DNA from: Cyclostephanos tholiformis
Taxonomy: Eukaryota > Bacillariophyta > Thalassiosirophyceae > Thalassiosirales > Thalassiosiraceae
Assembly: GCA_036939975.1 (NCBI GenBank)
Contig: JALLPB010000376.1
Coordinates: 1 to 16,833, forward strand
DNA length: 16,833 bases
Reading direction: 5' to 3'
The notes beneath the pieces are model-generated. The model had not been told where the DNA came from. It did not search any database and was given only the letters and a program-made list of their open reading frames with translations. Each line of letters opens with the position of its first letter. The first letter of the stretch is position 1. The translations under genes were made by a program, and so were the position numbers. Shown in pieces: positions 7,868 to 16,669 of the stretch.

Positions 7868-9718
7868 ATGTCACGTCACGGCGACATCTCCAGCTCTCCC
7901 GATACCGTCGGCGTATGCGTCTTCCAATATCCCATGCCCCGCCTACACACGAACGACGAAGTTTACGACAACGCCAAAAAGATATGCGACATCGTCAAGG
8001 GCGTCAAGACGGGCCTGCCGGGGATGGACTTGATAATCTTCCCGGAGTACAGCACCATGGGCATCATGTACGATCGTCAGGAGATGTTCGATACAGCCGC
8101 GTCGATACCGGGACCGCTGACGGACATGTTCGGCGCGGCGTGCAGGGAGGCGGGCGTGTGGGGCGTATTCTCGTTGACGGGGGAACGGCACGAGGATCAT
8201 CCCAATAAGAATCCGTACAATACCCTCGTCCTCATCAATGACATGGGAGAGATCGTGCAGAAGTATAGGAAGCTACTGCCCTGGACGCCCATCGAAGGTG
8301 AGAGCCGATGATAATGGTTGGGACGATGATGAAACGACGAGACGTCGCTTTCCCCTTGATTTTACGTGGTTATTATGTACTTAAAAGTCATCGTTTTCCT
8401 TGCCCATTTTCGCTGCCCCTTTTTCATTTTAATCGATAATCCACCCTCCTCCCACCCCAGGATGGACGCCGGGAAATCTCGGTACCCTTGTGGTCGATGG
8501 TCCGAAGGGGATGAAAGTTTCCATGATCATATGCGACGATGGCAACTATCCCGAAATCTGGCGGGATTGTGCCATGAAGGTAAGGAACGACAAAAAAACG
8601 ACACATCCCAGAGAGTTTGCCATACGCCCAATAATCCCGCCGTTCGCTGCTTTTTCAATATTTCCCAATTCCCCGTATTTATGAAAATGCCGTTCGTTCG
8701 TTTGTTCGTTTTTTTCATTCTTTATTAAAAAAAGGGTGCCGAGCTCATCATACGTCCCCAGGGATACATGTACCCCGCGAAGGAACAGCAGGTGCAGGTG
8801 AGCAAGACCATGGCATGGTGCAATCAGGTGTACGTCGCGGTGGCCAACGCATCGGGATTCGATGGCGTGTACACGTACTTCGGACACTCGGCCATCATCG
8901 GCATGGACGGACGTACGCTTGGGGAGTGCGCCACGGAGGATAACGGGATTCAGTACGCGCAGGTGAGATTTAGAACCGCCATGCACATACCGCTGTTTTT
9001 GGGGGAGCGGCCTTTACGGATGGAGCATTTCGTGATGTCGAGACTATATCCACGGTTCTGATGTTTCGGTCCCCCGTCCTTCGTCGCTTGAAATGACAAA
9101 CACACCCGCAAACAGCTTTCCATTTCGGGCATACGCGATGCTCGAGCGAACGATCAGAGCCAGAATCAGTTGTTCAAACTGACCCATCGCGGATATACCG
9201 GTGAGTCTCGACCACGAGAATGCGCATACTCGATCCTGTCTTTTCATCCGATGGGCAATAACCTTTTAATATGCATTTGTTCGATCACTCCCTTACCATG
9301 TAAACACAAATAGGTGTGTACGCGAATGGCGACGGGGATAAGGGCATTGCGGGTAAGTCAACGTATTATCACGAAACAAGGAATTGCACTTGGCATATGC
9401 CGTCTGACGATGATACCTCTCGATCCCCAACCCTTCGCAGAGTGTCCCTTCGACTGGTGAGTATAATCATTTTGCTCTGCATTTCATGATGACACCGTGA
9501 AGGTCGGTGTTAAATGCAGCGTCTTCGCCCTGCATTGCGTCCTCCACAGGTATAAAACGTGGGTAACGAATCCCCAGTTGGCACAAGAAATGGCAGAGAA
9601 GGTCACTCGCAGAACTATCGGTGTCGCATGTTGCCCTGTTACCGGCATCCCCCCCCCCCCGAATAAGGAAGAAGAAGAGGAGCTTTTGGAATTGACCAAC
9701 GAGTTGAACTTGACCTAA
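7868..9718 (+). CDS. amiE: Aliphatic amidase (acylamide amidohydrolase, AmiE-type), 7 exons
   Basis: Exons are 7868-8297, 8461-8579, 8735-8962, 9116-9200, 9314-9352, 9441-9456 and 9550-9718. All six introns are GT-AG, and the joined frame is 361 residues without a stop. The protein is a nitrilase-superfamily amidase (EC 3.5.1.4) that hydrolyses short aliphatic amides to the carboxylate and ammonia. The N-terminal HGDISSS followed by DTVGV, and the motifs [44 protein letters not shown] and [18 protein letters not shown], match bacterial AmiE closely. Catalytic residues are Glu60, Lys135 and Cys168. The start at 7868 is chosen over the in-frame ATG 7805 because it gives the bacterial N terminus. 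The C terminus ends in a Glu-rich tail after a 12-C run. Bacterial ancestry with later intron gain is inferred. It could supply nitrogen from dissolved amides, probably in the cytosol, since no targeting peptide is seen. Confidence 0.93.
9441..9456 (+). other. 16-nt microexon (exon 6) of the amidase
   Basis: This exon lies between GCAG and GTGAGT and contributes the residues around E-C-P-F-D-W. It is needed to join exon 5 (ending in GIA) to exon 7 (YKTWV), exactly as in bacterial amidases where ECPF is followed by an aromatic residue and then Y-x-TWV. Confidence 0.85.
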
Positions 9719-9787
9719 GATTGACATGTTTCATGTATAGTGATGGTCTTGGCATTTTTATAGAGAGTTTTTCTTGCCAAGGGATAT

Positions 9788-10996
9788 TTATTTTTGGTAA
9801 AAAGTGTTTTGACTTCTTTCCGGTGCGATATTTTTGGAAATGCATGGTTTTTGTAATGGGGTTTTTATTTTCTGTTCCTTTTCCTTTTTGGGGAGGAAAA
9901 ACTCTTTGCGCCTTTGATTGCAACTGCCTAATGTAGATAATGCAAATAGAAGACAGAAAAATAAGGCNCAACACAAGTTAAACTTAACACATCTAGTGCA
10001 TTGGTTATTATTCGTCAACTCAAAAACACAACGCTGATGTGCACAAGTGCACTCAAAGCAATTCTTTTGTAGCCTCTTTTTGGATCCACAATCGCAATCA
10101 ATCATCTTGGGCACTCCGATGGCACAATCGAGGCCAAAGTTCAGACGATTGGAAGCACGAGGGGGTCTACTGACACGGCCCAGGTTTGCACCACGTCTGG
10201 CGCCGGCACCGCCACTGCCGTGACCGATATCGGGTACCTCCATCGTGGTCCTTCCCCCCACGTTATCACATATGCCAACGGTCCCGATTGCCCTCACATC
10301 GTTGTCATCGTGCGGCCGGTTCCTGTCTTCCACTCCTGCCACCACCGCCGTTGCCATCGCCACCATGATGTTTTTTGGCTTGCCATGAAGTTCAGACGGA
10401 GGGGGTCTACCGACAAGGCCCGGGTTTGCGCCACATCTGGCGCCGGTGCCGCCACCGCCGCGACCGATATCGGGTACCTCCATTGTGGTCCTTCCCCCCC
10501 CGTTATCGCATATGCCGACGGTCCCGATTGCCCTCGCGTCGTTGTTTCCTGCGATGGCGACATCGTTGTAATCGTCGCCCTGGTCTTTCGCGACGACGTC
10601 TTCCTCCCCGTTTTCGCGATCCGACTCTACGTCGCCATCTCCGTCGCTGTCGCAAAGGTCGATGACGGCGTCCTCCCGTCCGCCACGCGGCCTCTTGGCG
10701 TGGTTCGGCCCGCGAGGACCGACGGCGGCACCGTACGAACCTCTAACGCGGTGCGTAGTCCACTCATCCACGCCGCGGCGGCGATCGTCGGCGCTACCGC
10801 CCTTGGAATGGCCATCTGAACATCTCGTCGACGACGAAGACGAAGACGAGCAATGACCGTCCTCGTCGTCGTCATCGACTTCTTCCTCGTGGTGGTGGTG
10901 GTCGTCGTCGTCGTCGTCGTCGTCATCGTCATCGTCATTGTTCGTGAGCGTACGCGACGTCGCACCCATCGAGGCAGTTGAATTTGGGGATACCAT
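9788..10996 (-). CDS. Acidic low-complexity protein with internal duplication and Zn2Cys6-like cluster
   Basis: The open frame gives 402 residues from ATG 10996. The frame extends further up, but only from a GTG. The N-terminal third has a 12-Asp run, a His4-Glu3 run, more acid and a Ser run, and a basic patch (AKRPRG). The middle contains two copies of a Gly-rich unit with AIGTVGICDN and RTTMEVPDIG. Near the C terminus is a cysteine cluster: C313-x2-C316-x6-C323-x9-C333-x2-C336-x6-residue 343. Its spacing fits a Zn2Cys6 binuclear cluster, and it includes QCTRCVKFNL. Residue 343 is codon TGN at 9970-9968, which holds the only N in the window: Cys, Trp or stop. The sequence after it is hydrophobic, then Lys-rich, and may not be genuine. 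An indel at the N could change the real C terminus. Likely a nuclear regulator, if translated. It converges on the amidase with a 69-bp gap. Confidence 0.5.
   Translation of the reverse strand: MVSPNSTASMGATSRTLTNNDDDDDDDDDDDDHHHHEEEVDDDDEDGHCSSSSSSSTRCSDGHSKGGSADDRRRGVDEWTTHRVRGSYGAAVGPRGPNHAKRPRGGREDAVIDLCDSDGDGDVESDRENGEEDVVAKDQGDDYNDVAIAGNNDARAIGTVGICDNGGGRTTMEVPDIGRGGGGTGARCGANPGLVGRPPPSELHGKPKNIMVAMATAVVAGVEDRNRPHDDNDVRAIGTVGICDNVGGRTTMEVPDIGHGSGGAGARRGANLGRVSRPPRASNRLNFGLDCAIGVPKMIDCDCGSKKRLQKNCFECTCAHQRCVFELTNNNQCTRCVKFNLCXALFFCLLFALSTLGSCNQRRKEFFLPKKEKEQKIKTPLQKPCISKNIAPERSQNTFYQK
10161..10545. repeat. Two ~145-bp direct repeat units with 240-bp period inside the acidic gene
   Basis: Bases 10161-10305 and 10401-10545 are direct copies in the same orientation. 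I count 15 differences in the first 140 positions. Since 240 is divisible by 3, both copies read in the same frame of the 9788-10996 gene and give the duplicated Gly-rich units. The spacer between them is not duplicated. Confidence 0.85.
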
Positions 10997-11108
10997 TTTT
11001 TTTTGTGGGGTGTGAACAAAAATTACTATTAACCCGCGGCCGTGGCACACGTGTGACAGGGGTAGTAATTGCTACTATTTATTTTATCTCAGCTGTCTGG
11101 TATTTTTT

Positions 11109-11627
11109 TTGCTTCCAAATCTCCGATTTTTAGCTCCCTCAACCCCTTTCACTGCCGATAAGACGCGCCAGAAAGTCGGAGGATCCCCTGACGACGACGA
11201 CGACGTCGACGTCGACGACCTGCGGAGCGACACTGACCAGTGGAAGAAGCGGGACCGCATCCTCGGTCGGAAGGCTCCGGCGGCGGCGGGAGGAGGAGGG
11301 GACATCGGCCCCATTGTTCTCGTCACGAGCGTCGACGACACTCCCAGTCCGCGCTTAAAGTCGCATATACCATCGCCGAGGTGTAGACATCGCAGCCGCG
11401 GCAGTCGTCGTGCCCCCCTCCTCCTACCTCCCCCCCCACCCCCCCCCCCGGGCGACGGTCTGGCGGCGGAAGGAGGAGATGTACACCCGCTACGCGCCGC
11501 ACGTCTGGTCGTGCTGGTCGCAGATGACCACGTGATTTTCCCCCCGGGGCACAACCATGTCGACATACCCCCTTCAACGGGCGAAGAAAAGAACATATTC
11601 CTGCCCCGCGCAAGGATGGGGGGATAA
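11109..11627 (+). other. Ambiguous open frame, no clear gene
   Basis: The plus-strand frame is open for 172 codons but begins at a TTG and has no ATG until its last few codons. It reads as acidic (DDDDDVDVDDL), then Gly/Ala- and Pro-rich, then DDHVIFPPGHNHVD. A pyrimidine tract and TTTTTAG at about 11130-11140 could be a splice acceptor, so this may be a downstream exon, but I found no matching first exon. The minus strand of the same stretch is also open from ATG 11647 to 11084 and gives a Ser/Arg/Pro-rich protein with a poly-Gly run. Neither strand has a recognisable domain, and the long C run at about 11430-11450 weakens both. I would not annotate either as certain. Confidence 0.25.
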
Positions 11628-12026
11628 GAGAAGAGTGATGATGGCATCAATAAAATGTAAATAACAATAATATATCAACCACGATAAATTTTTCAGAAAT
11701 TTGTCATCCATTCCCCAACGAAATTGATGAATGTGAAAGAGATCCAACACGATCTTTGAAAGTTTCTTCCGAAGTTGAAGTTATATCTTGCACAATCTAG
11801 GCATCGTGATGTTTACTTTACATGTGTCTACGTTCGCCCAGTTCTAGTGATTAACTTTCAAGACCAAGTGACTGTCAAACGGAAAATAGTGATCCTGCGC
11901 AAATGTCGCTCGGCGCATATAGGGCGATGGCATGCGGGGTAAGAGTCATCCGAGGATGGACAGCGACCAGGTGATCAGTGCCAAGGGCACGTCGGATCAG
12001 CGGGGGGGGGGGGGAGCCGCTCACAA
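11628..12026. other. Intergenic, no gene seen; 13-G run
   Basis: There are no convincing coding frames, RNA genes or repeats here apart from a run of 13 G at 12002-12014 just downstream of the SOD-like stop codon. It probably contains 3' UTR sequence. Confidence 0.5.
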
Positions 12027-12782
12027 TCAAATGGGAACGAGTTCACCACAAGCAATGCGGATAGGAGAATAGTCAGTAGCATTGATTCCTAAGTGCATGA
12101 CAACGACCTTTCCGACAGTCTGATCGTATCCATATCCTTGATCGAACTTGAAATTAGCCACCCCTTTTCCCTTTTTGTCAACGGTGAACTTGGTTCCAGT
12201 TGGGGCGATGATGGAATCCACGTTGTTGTACCAGGGATCGCAGTCTTTTAGTCTTCCAGTAGCGTCAGTGTTGCCAGTACAGTTATTGAAGAAATGCCCT
12301 CCTTGATTGGCAAAGGTAGTACAATTGGGGCCTTTGTGAATGTGGATTCCACCAGGCGATGGCGCTTTAATTGTTCCGTTGATAAGGCCTTGTGCAGTCA
12401 GAGTGAGCACTCCTGCGGTTGTTGTTGGATGAGATTGACTGAGTTGCAAAGTTTCGTCAAAACAAATTTTGACGCGTCCCTTGATGGAGGGGTAATAGAA
12501 TATTCCGTCATTACTTTTAGTAGCGTTTGTAGGTGCCATTCTAGCTTCGAAGCACTTTTTTTTGTCGCTCTTGGAACAAGTCCAGACAAGAATTGTTACA
12601 GAGGGGTAAGGGTAAGTTCGGGATGATTTTTTTAACTATTGACATGACATTTCACGCCTCACCTTAGCCATGCGGAGGTGCGGGTGGATCGTAGAGGAGG
12701 ATTCCTCCTCGACCGGGTGGGCCACGAGGCTACCTGATGAGACAAGGAGGAGGGAAGAGACGGCGGCTCTTGAAAGCTTCAT
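12027..12782 (-). CDS. Secreted Cu/Zn superoxide dismutase-fold protein, possibly copper-only, 2 exons
   Basis: Exon 1 is 12782-12663 (40 codons) and exon 2 is 12569-12027. The intron at 12662-12570 starts GTGAGG and ends CAAG, phase 0. The total is 220 residues. Exon 1 is a signal peptide (MKLSRAAVSSLLLVSSGSLVA), so the protein enters the secretory path and may be extracellular. Exon 2 carries SOD landmarks: H116-I-H118 in GGIHIHKG, C123, H132 in GGHFFN, H199 in VVVMHLG, and R211-I-A-C214-G near the end, with C123-C214 as the likely disulfide. By family knowledge, H116, H118 and H199 would bind copper, H132 is the bridging histidine, and the arginine guides superoxide. The two further zinc histidines expected shortly after H132 are not seen in the CTGNTDATG region. 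That resembles fungal and oomycete copper-only SODs. The family call is fairly sure; activity is not shown. Confidence 0.82.
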
Positions 12783-13172
12783 AATGATGATGGCGTTGAG
12801 CTTATTTGGTTTTTATGATGAATCTTGATCTTGCGATCGAAATAATATTATTATTTCACCACGCTGGTCTCCGTCTGTCAGACTTACTCTTTTCGAGTAA
12901 TAAAAAAATTTCTGAGAAAAAATATTATTTATTGATTCCTCAATTGATTTACTTATAGTACGAATGCCATCAAAAATTCATTGAGAAACAGAAAATATTT
13001 CGAGAAAGAGAATTGCGAAAAACCCTAACCCTAACCCTAATAGTTTAGAGGATTCATACGATTCCTCGATGTACAAAAAACACAAAAACACACACACTCA
13101 AACACATCGCCACCGGAAATAACAACGCGCACATCATGCACAGATCATAGATCATGCCTATAAAAATAAAAT
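12783..13172. promoter_or_regulatory. A/T-rich divergent promoter region between SOD-like and trans-sulfuration genes
   Basis: This 390-bp region lies between outward-facing genes and is strongly A/T-rich. It has a 12-bp palindrome AATAATATTATT at 12841-12852 and a telomere-like repeat near 13021. No coding frame is supported. Promoter role is inferred from arrangement. Confidence 0.45.
13021..13040. repeat. Interstitial telomere-type repeat, (AACCCT)3
   Basis: Three consecutive AACCCT units followed by AA are preceded by A's, so the tract also contains the plant-type telo-box AAACCCTAA. It lies about 130 bp upstream of the trans-sulfuration start codon. It could be a relic of end repair or a regulatory telo-box; the sequence alone does not decide. 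Confidence 0.75.
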
Positions 13173-13707
13173 ATGCACTTGATGAGGTCCATCTCCCGCG
13201 CCATCATCGCGAGGGGACCGGCCGGCAATGGCCGCCAACGCCGCCGTCCCCACGGATCATCGTCGAATGCCAACGGTCCGTCGTCTTCGTCCTCCGTCGA
13301 CTCGCGCCGTCATTCGTCGTCGGGAAACGCGGAGGGCCCCCCCCGCCCCCCCGCGTCGTCGTCGCCGGGAATGGCGGGATCCGCCGCCCGCGCCCTTCGC
13401 GAGCGCATCGACGAGGATGGACGGGACGAGGACGGCCCCGGGTGTGGTATAGTGTACCCCGCCGCCACGTCCATGTCGACGAGGCTCTCCCATGCCGGTC
13501 TGCCCCCGCCTCCCCCGGGATACGGCGTCGACGGGGACGATGACGACGACAACTCGCCGTTGTGCCCGCCGATCGTATTGGCCACCACCTACGAGCGTCC
13601 GCCGCACGGGGAATACGGCGCGAACGGTCGAGTGTACGCGAGGTCGTGCAATCCCACTCGTAAACTGCTCGAGGGTACGATGGGCGGATTGGAGATGATG
13701 TTCTCGC

Positions 13708-13738
<31 letters not shown>

Positions 13739-14918
13739 ATACACGAGGACGAGGGCGAAATCGAAAAATACCATCGCGCCGACGTTCGCATTCTCGTCGG
13801 GGATGGCGGCCGTGTCGTCGCTTCTACTATCCTGCGATGCGCCCACGAGGGTGATATTGCCGGACGACGTCTACCACGGCGTGCCCACGCAGTTATTGAC
13901 GTCCATGGTCGATCGGGGATTGTCGTGCGAATCGACGGACATGACGAACATCGACGCGGTGCGTCGTGCGATACGGCGCAATGTCGATGCGTCGATCGAA
14001 AACACCGATGGAGTGGGAGGGGGGGGGACGATCGTCGTTTGGATGGAAACGCCGTCGAATCCGCTGTGTCGCGTTACGGACGTGCGCGCGGTGTGCGACG
14101 CGGTGGACGAGATACGGGCGGTGGGCGATATCGGGAGGAAGAGGAGGAGGATGTCGGATGGCGACGACGACGACGAGAATGATGTTTACGACGAGAACGA
14201 TGATGATGCAAGTCGATTCGTTCGCATACTTACCGTGGTGGACTCCACCTGGGCACCGCCATTCATCACGTTACCCCTTGGCCTAGGCGCCGACGTCGTG
14301 TTGCATTCGGGGACCAAGTACCTGGCCGGACATTCCGACGCGCTCATCGGGATCGTGTCCTGCTCGCCGCTCACCGCACGGGGCGTGCGCGCGTCGACGA
14401 GATTACGGTCGGTACAGACGAGCGTCGGGGCCGTGGCATCGCCTCTCGAATCGTGGCTGACTTTGCGTGGATTGCGAACGCTTCACCTGCGCCTCGAGAG
14501 GCAATGCAAGACGGCGATGATGATTGCGAATTATTTACACGGTCATCCGTTAGTGAAGGCCTGTCATTATCCAGGATTATCGTCCCATCCTCAGCACGAT
14601 GTGGCGTGTCGTCAGATGGGGGGCGGATCCCTCTTCGGGGGCATGCTAAGCTTCGAGGTCGAGTCGGAGACGATGGCGATGGCGATGGCGGGGGGGGTGC
14701 GTGTGATACGTAGGGCGACGAGCCTTGGCGGGACGGAAACGCTCATCGAGCACAGGGCGTCGATCGAGCCGTTGGGTAGACGCACGAGTCCCGTGGGGTT
14801 GCTCAGGCTTAGCGTCGGACTCGAGGATGCGGAGGATTTGATTCGCGATTTGGAGGTGGCGTTGGAGGTGGCATATCGAGTCGTGAAGACTGGTGACGGC
14901 CGTGCCAACGACGGATAA
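13173..14918 (+). CDS. PLP-dependent trans-sulfuration enzyme (cystathionine gamma-synthase/lyase family)
   Basis: This encodes 581 residues without an intron. The start is ATG 13173, with a second in-frame ATG at 13182. The first ~65 residues are rich in Arg and Ser with few acids, like an organelle transit peptide (MRSISRAIIARG). The Cys/Met-metabolism PLP fold follows: LATTY (136-140), YARSCNPTR (155-163), FSSGMAA (207-213), VWMETPSNPLCRV, VDSTWAPP with D357, and HSGTKYLAGHSD, in which K382 is the PLP lysine. It ends with SLGGTETLIEH and LLRLSVGLED. The family makes or breaks cystathionine and related thioethers in Met/Cys metabolism; which reaction applies cannot be told. The EHRASIE ending after SLGG differs from the EHPA form usual in classical enzymes, so it may belong to a side branch. 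Two acidic insertions interrupt the core: residues ~179-199 (nine Asp) and ~321-347 (basic patch, then Asp/Glu). Confidence 0.9.
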
Positions 14919-15392
14919 AGCATGTTTGGTGATCTCACTGGAACCCTCTGTTTTCTTTTGACCTGACCATAACTGTGCTCTTTCAGCTACTATGGCACTG
15001 CTATCCCCTTCAATATAAATTACTGAATGAAACACCCCATCATGTAGCCATTGCTCATCTTACTATTCAGGCAAATCTGCAGATAATTGTTGACCTTGTC
15101 ATTGTAGCAGATCTGGCAACACGATGCTATTTTTACTATGAGATAATTTATTTTAGATTTTTGAAGCCTGCATGTTTCTTCCTCTTTGCTTTTGTCTCTT
15201 GAGGAGAAGTATCATTCGTCACCTTGAACTTTTGCAGTATTAAGTGAATCTGCAATAGTACCAATTGTGTGATCAACACTACTGTTATTAGTAGCCATCG
15301 TCATCCTTGCTTTCTTGTAACACCGTTATCATTTTCGTCATGTCCATGACCTTCTCCTACATTCATTGCATCCTTGCCATCGCTGCCATCAA
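14919..15392. other. Intergenic, no supported gene
   Basis: This 474-bp A/T-rich stretch holds only short frames on both strands, none with a recognisable motif. On the minus strand a weak frame ending in a Lys-rich stretch lies near 15165-15240. Part of this is presumably the 3' flank of the LRR pseudogene and the 3' UTR of the trans-sulfuration gene. Confidence 0.5.
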
Positions 15393-15935
15393 TTAGAGGA
15401 AGGACAGAATATTGAGAACAATATTATCGTTGAAGCCAAACTTTACTGGAAACAAATTGGGGGCATCATTCAACAAATTTTCATAGACGGTAAGCTTGGA
15501 ATCAATGGTATCAATGTAAGCATTTATACCCTTGGGGGAGATGGTTGGTATGAATCTTAGCATATCGTAAATATTGGCCTGTCACCTGCTAACCAGAGCA
15601 AGACCACCCAAATGCTTTGCTTTGGACTAAGAAGCAATACGTACTCAAAGACTTTTCATGTTCACCCCGATTCCACCAATCATGCATCACCTTGAAGGAT
15701 ACACATTCTTCGGTTTCATCACAGAACTCAAAATTTGTTAGAATTGAGCAGTCTTTGAATGTGCTTTCATCTATTACCTCGATGGTGGAGGGTATGACAA
15801 TACGTTCAAGCAAAGTGCATTCGCAAAACGCCTCTTTCTCTATCTCCTCCACCCCATTGCCAAGAGTCACATCATCCATTAGCACTCGTAGAATGCCCCC
15901 TCCTTAATCACCTTGACTGCTCGGTGGAGGTCAGG
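15393..15935 (-). pseudogene. BspA-type leucine-rich-repeat protein, degenerate 3' part
   Basis: The minus strand encodes BspA-type (LRR_5) repeats: EGAFYEC, then LGNGVEEIEKEAFCEC, LLERIVIPSTIEVI and LTNFEFCDE. These are followed by a DWWNRGEHEKSLSTYCFLV block and a helical tail (ANIYDMLRFIP, ISPKGINAYIDTIDSKL, VYENLLNDAP) ending NILSFL and TAA at 15393-15395. I recall this order from large LRR families of centric diatoms. The reading frame is broken at least three times: a shift near 15880-15884, a shift near 15604-15625, and a TGA at 15582-15584. The 5' end is missing where retroelement-like sequence begins at about 15932. The function of intact members is unknown; BspA repeats usually mediate protein binding. 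Clearly coding in origin, clearly broken. Confidence 0.8.
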
Positions 15936-16669
15936 AAAGATTGGAAAATTGGACCAAATTGGGCAAAAGGGTCAATTGTGAATGGGATGAGGACCATGTT
16001 TTTGTGGTAGAGTTTGCCAATGATGCCATTGCCATGGATTGGAGAGATGGTGGCAGTTGCAGGTTTGTTGATTCGTCCCAGTTTGTGTCGTTCATGCACT
16101 TGAAGATGGTGATCTGCATTGGCAGTGATGGTTTGAATAATGTCTTCACATGTATGATGGTGTGGTTCCTGTGATGGTGATATCTGCGCCAATGGTAGTG
16201 TAGGGGCAGCAGTGGTGGGAGTTGGGAGATTGGTTGAATGATATGTCGAATGGATGTGCAGTTGGGTCGGACCAAAGGTGTAAGAGTGTTTCAATGTCCA
16301 ATTTGGTGTTTGGGTATATGTAGCCTGCTAGTGCCAATACAGGAGATAGGATAGTAGCAAAGAGTCAGTAGCAATAGAGTTGTGGGTACGTTTCTTACTA
16401 CCTTTGTCACAGCGGAAGGCATGGTCGCCAAAGACATCGTAGTTGTGGTGTCCACATGTGCAACGTGTGTTTGGTGGATAAATGCAGATGAGGAAGCTGA
16501 GGGGTGAAAGTCGATGTTTGATGGCACTGCGGCTCATGCCAATGATTGGATATGATGTTTGTGTGGAAAGTATGCCAGGGAGGAGGTGGAAGTTGGTGTG
16601 CTTGTGTTCAAACATGTGGTTGCAGAGTTCATTTTTCGCGGTGTGGGTGCAGTGTTGTTTGAGGCGGCC
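15932..16669 (-). mobile_element. Degenerate fragment of a retroelement ORF, C-terminal to a reverse transcriptase
   Basis: On the minus strand one frame (from about 16669) reads SAIKHRL, then TRCTCGHHNYDVFGDHAFRC and THNSI. The C-x-CG...D-x-FGDH-x-F-x-C...HN pattern is, as I recall, found downstream of the reverse transcriptase domain in non-LTR-like retroelement ORFs of algae. The sequence then moves to a second frame (DPTAHPFDISFNQSP, CPYTTIGADITI) and back to a third stretch (EDIIQTITANADHHLQ, ERHKLGRINK, NMVLIPFTIDPFAQFGPIF). The frame therefore changes at least twice and no catalytic reverse transcriptase motif is inside the window. It runs directly into the LRR pseudogene. Assignment rests on remembered patterns, so moderate confidence. 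Confidence 0.5.

Noticed and set aside
10161..10545. Possible CRISPR or satellite array
   Set aside because: There are only two long units, in frame within a coding region, with no regular short spacers.
10220..10819. 199-codon plus-strand open frame
   Set aside because: It is the complement of the repeat-bearing acidic gene; its sequence is Arg/Cys/Val-rich shadow.
11880..12000. Possible tRNA-like or structured RNA in the spacer
   Set aside because: I could not fold a cloverleaf or find A/B box motifs; no tRNA or rRNA was seen anywhere in the window.
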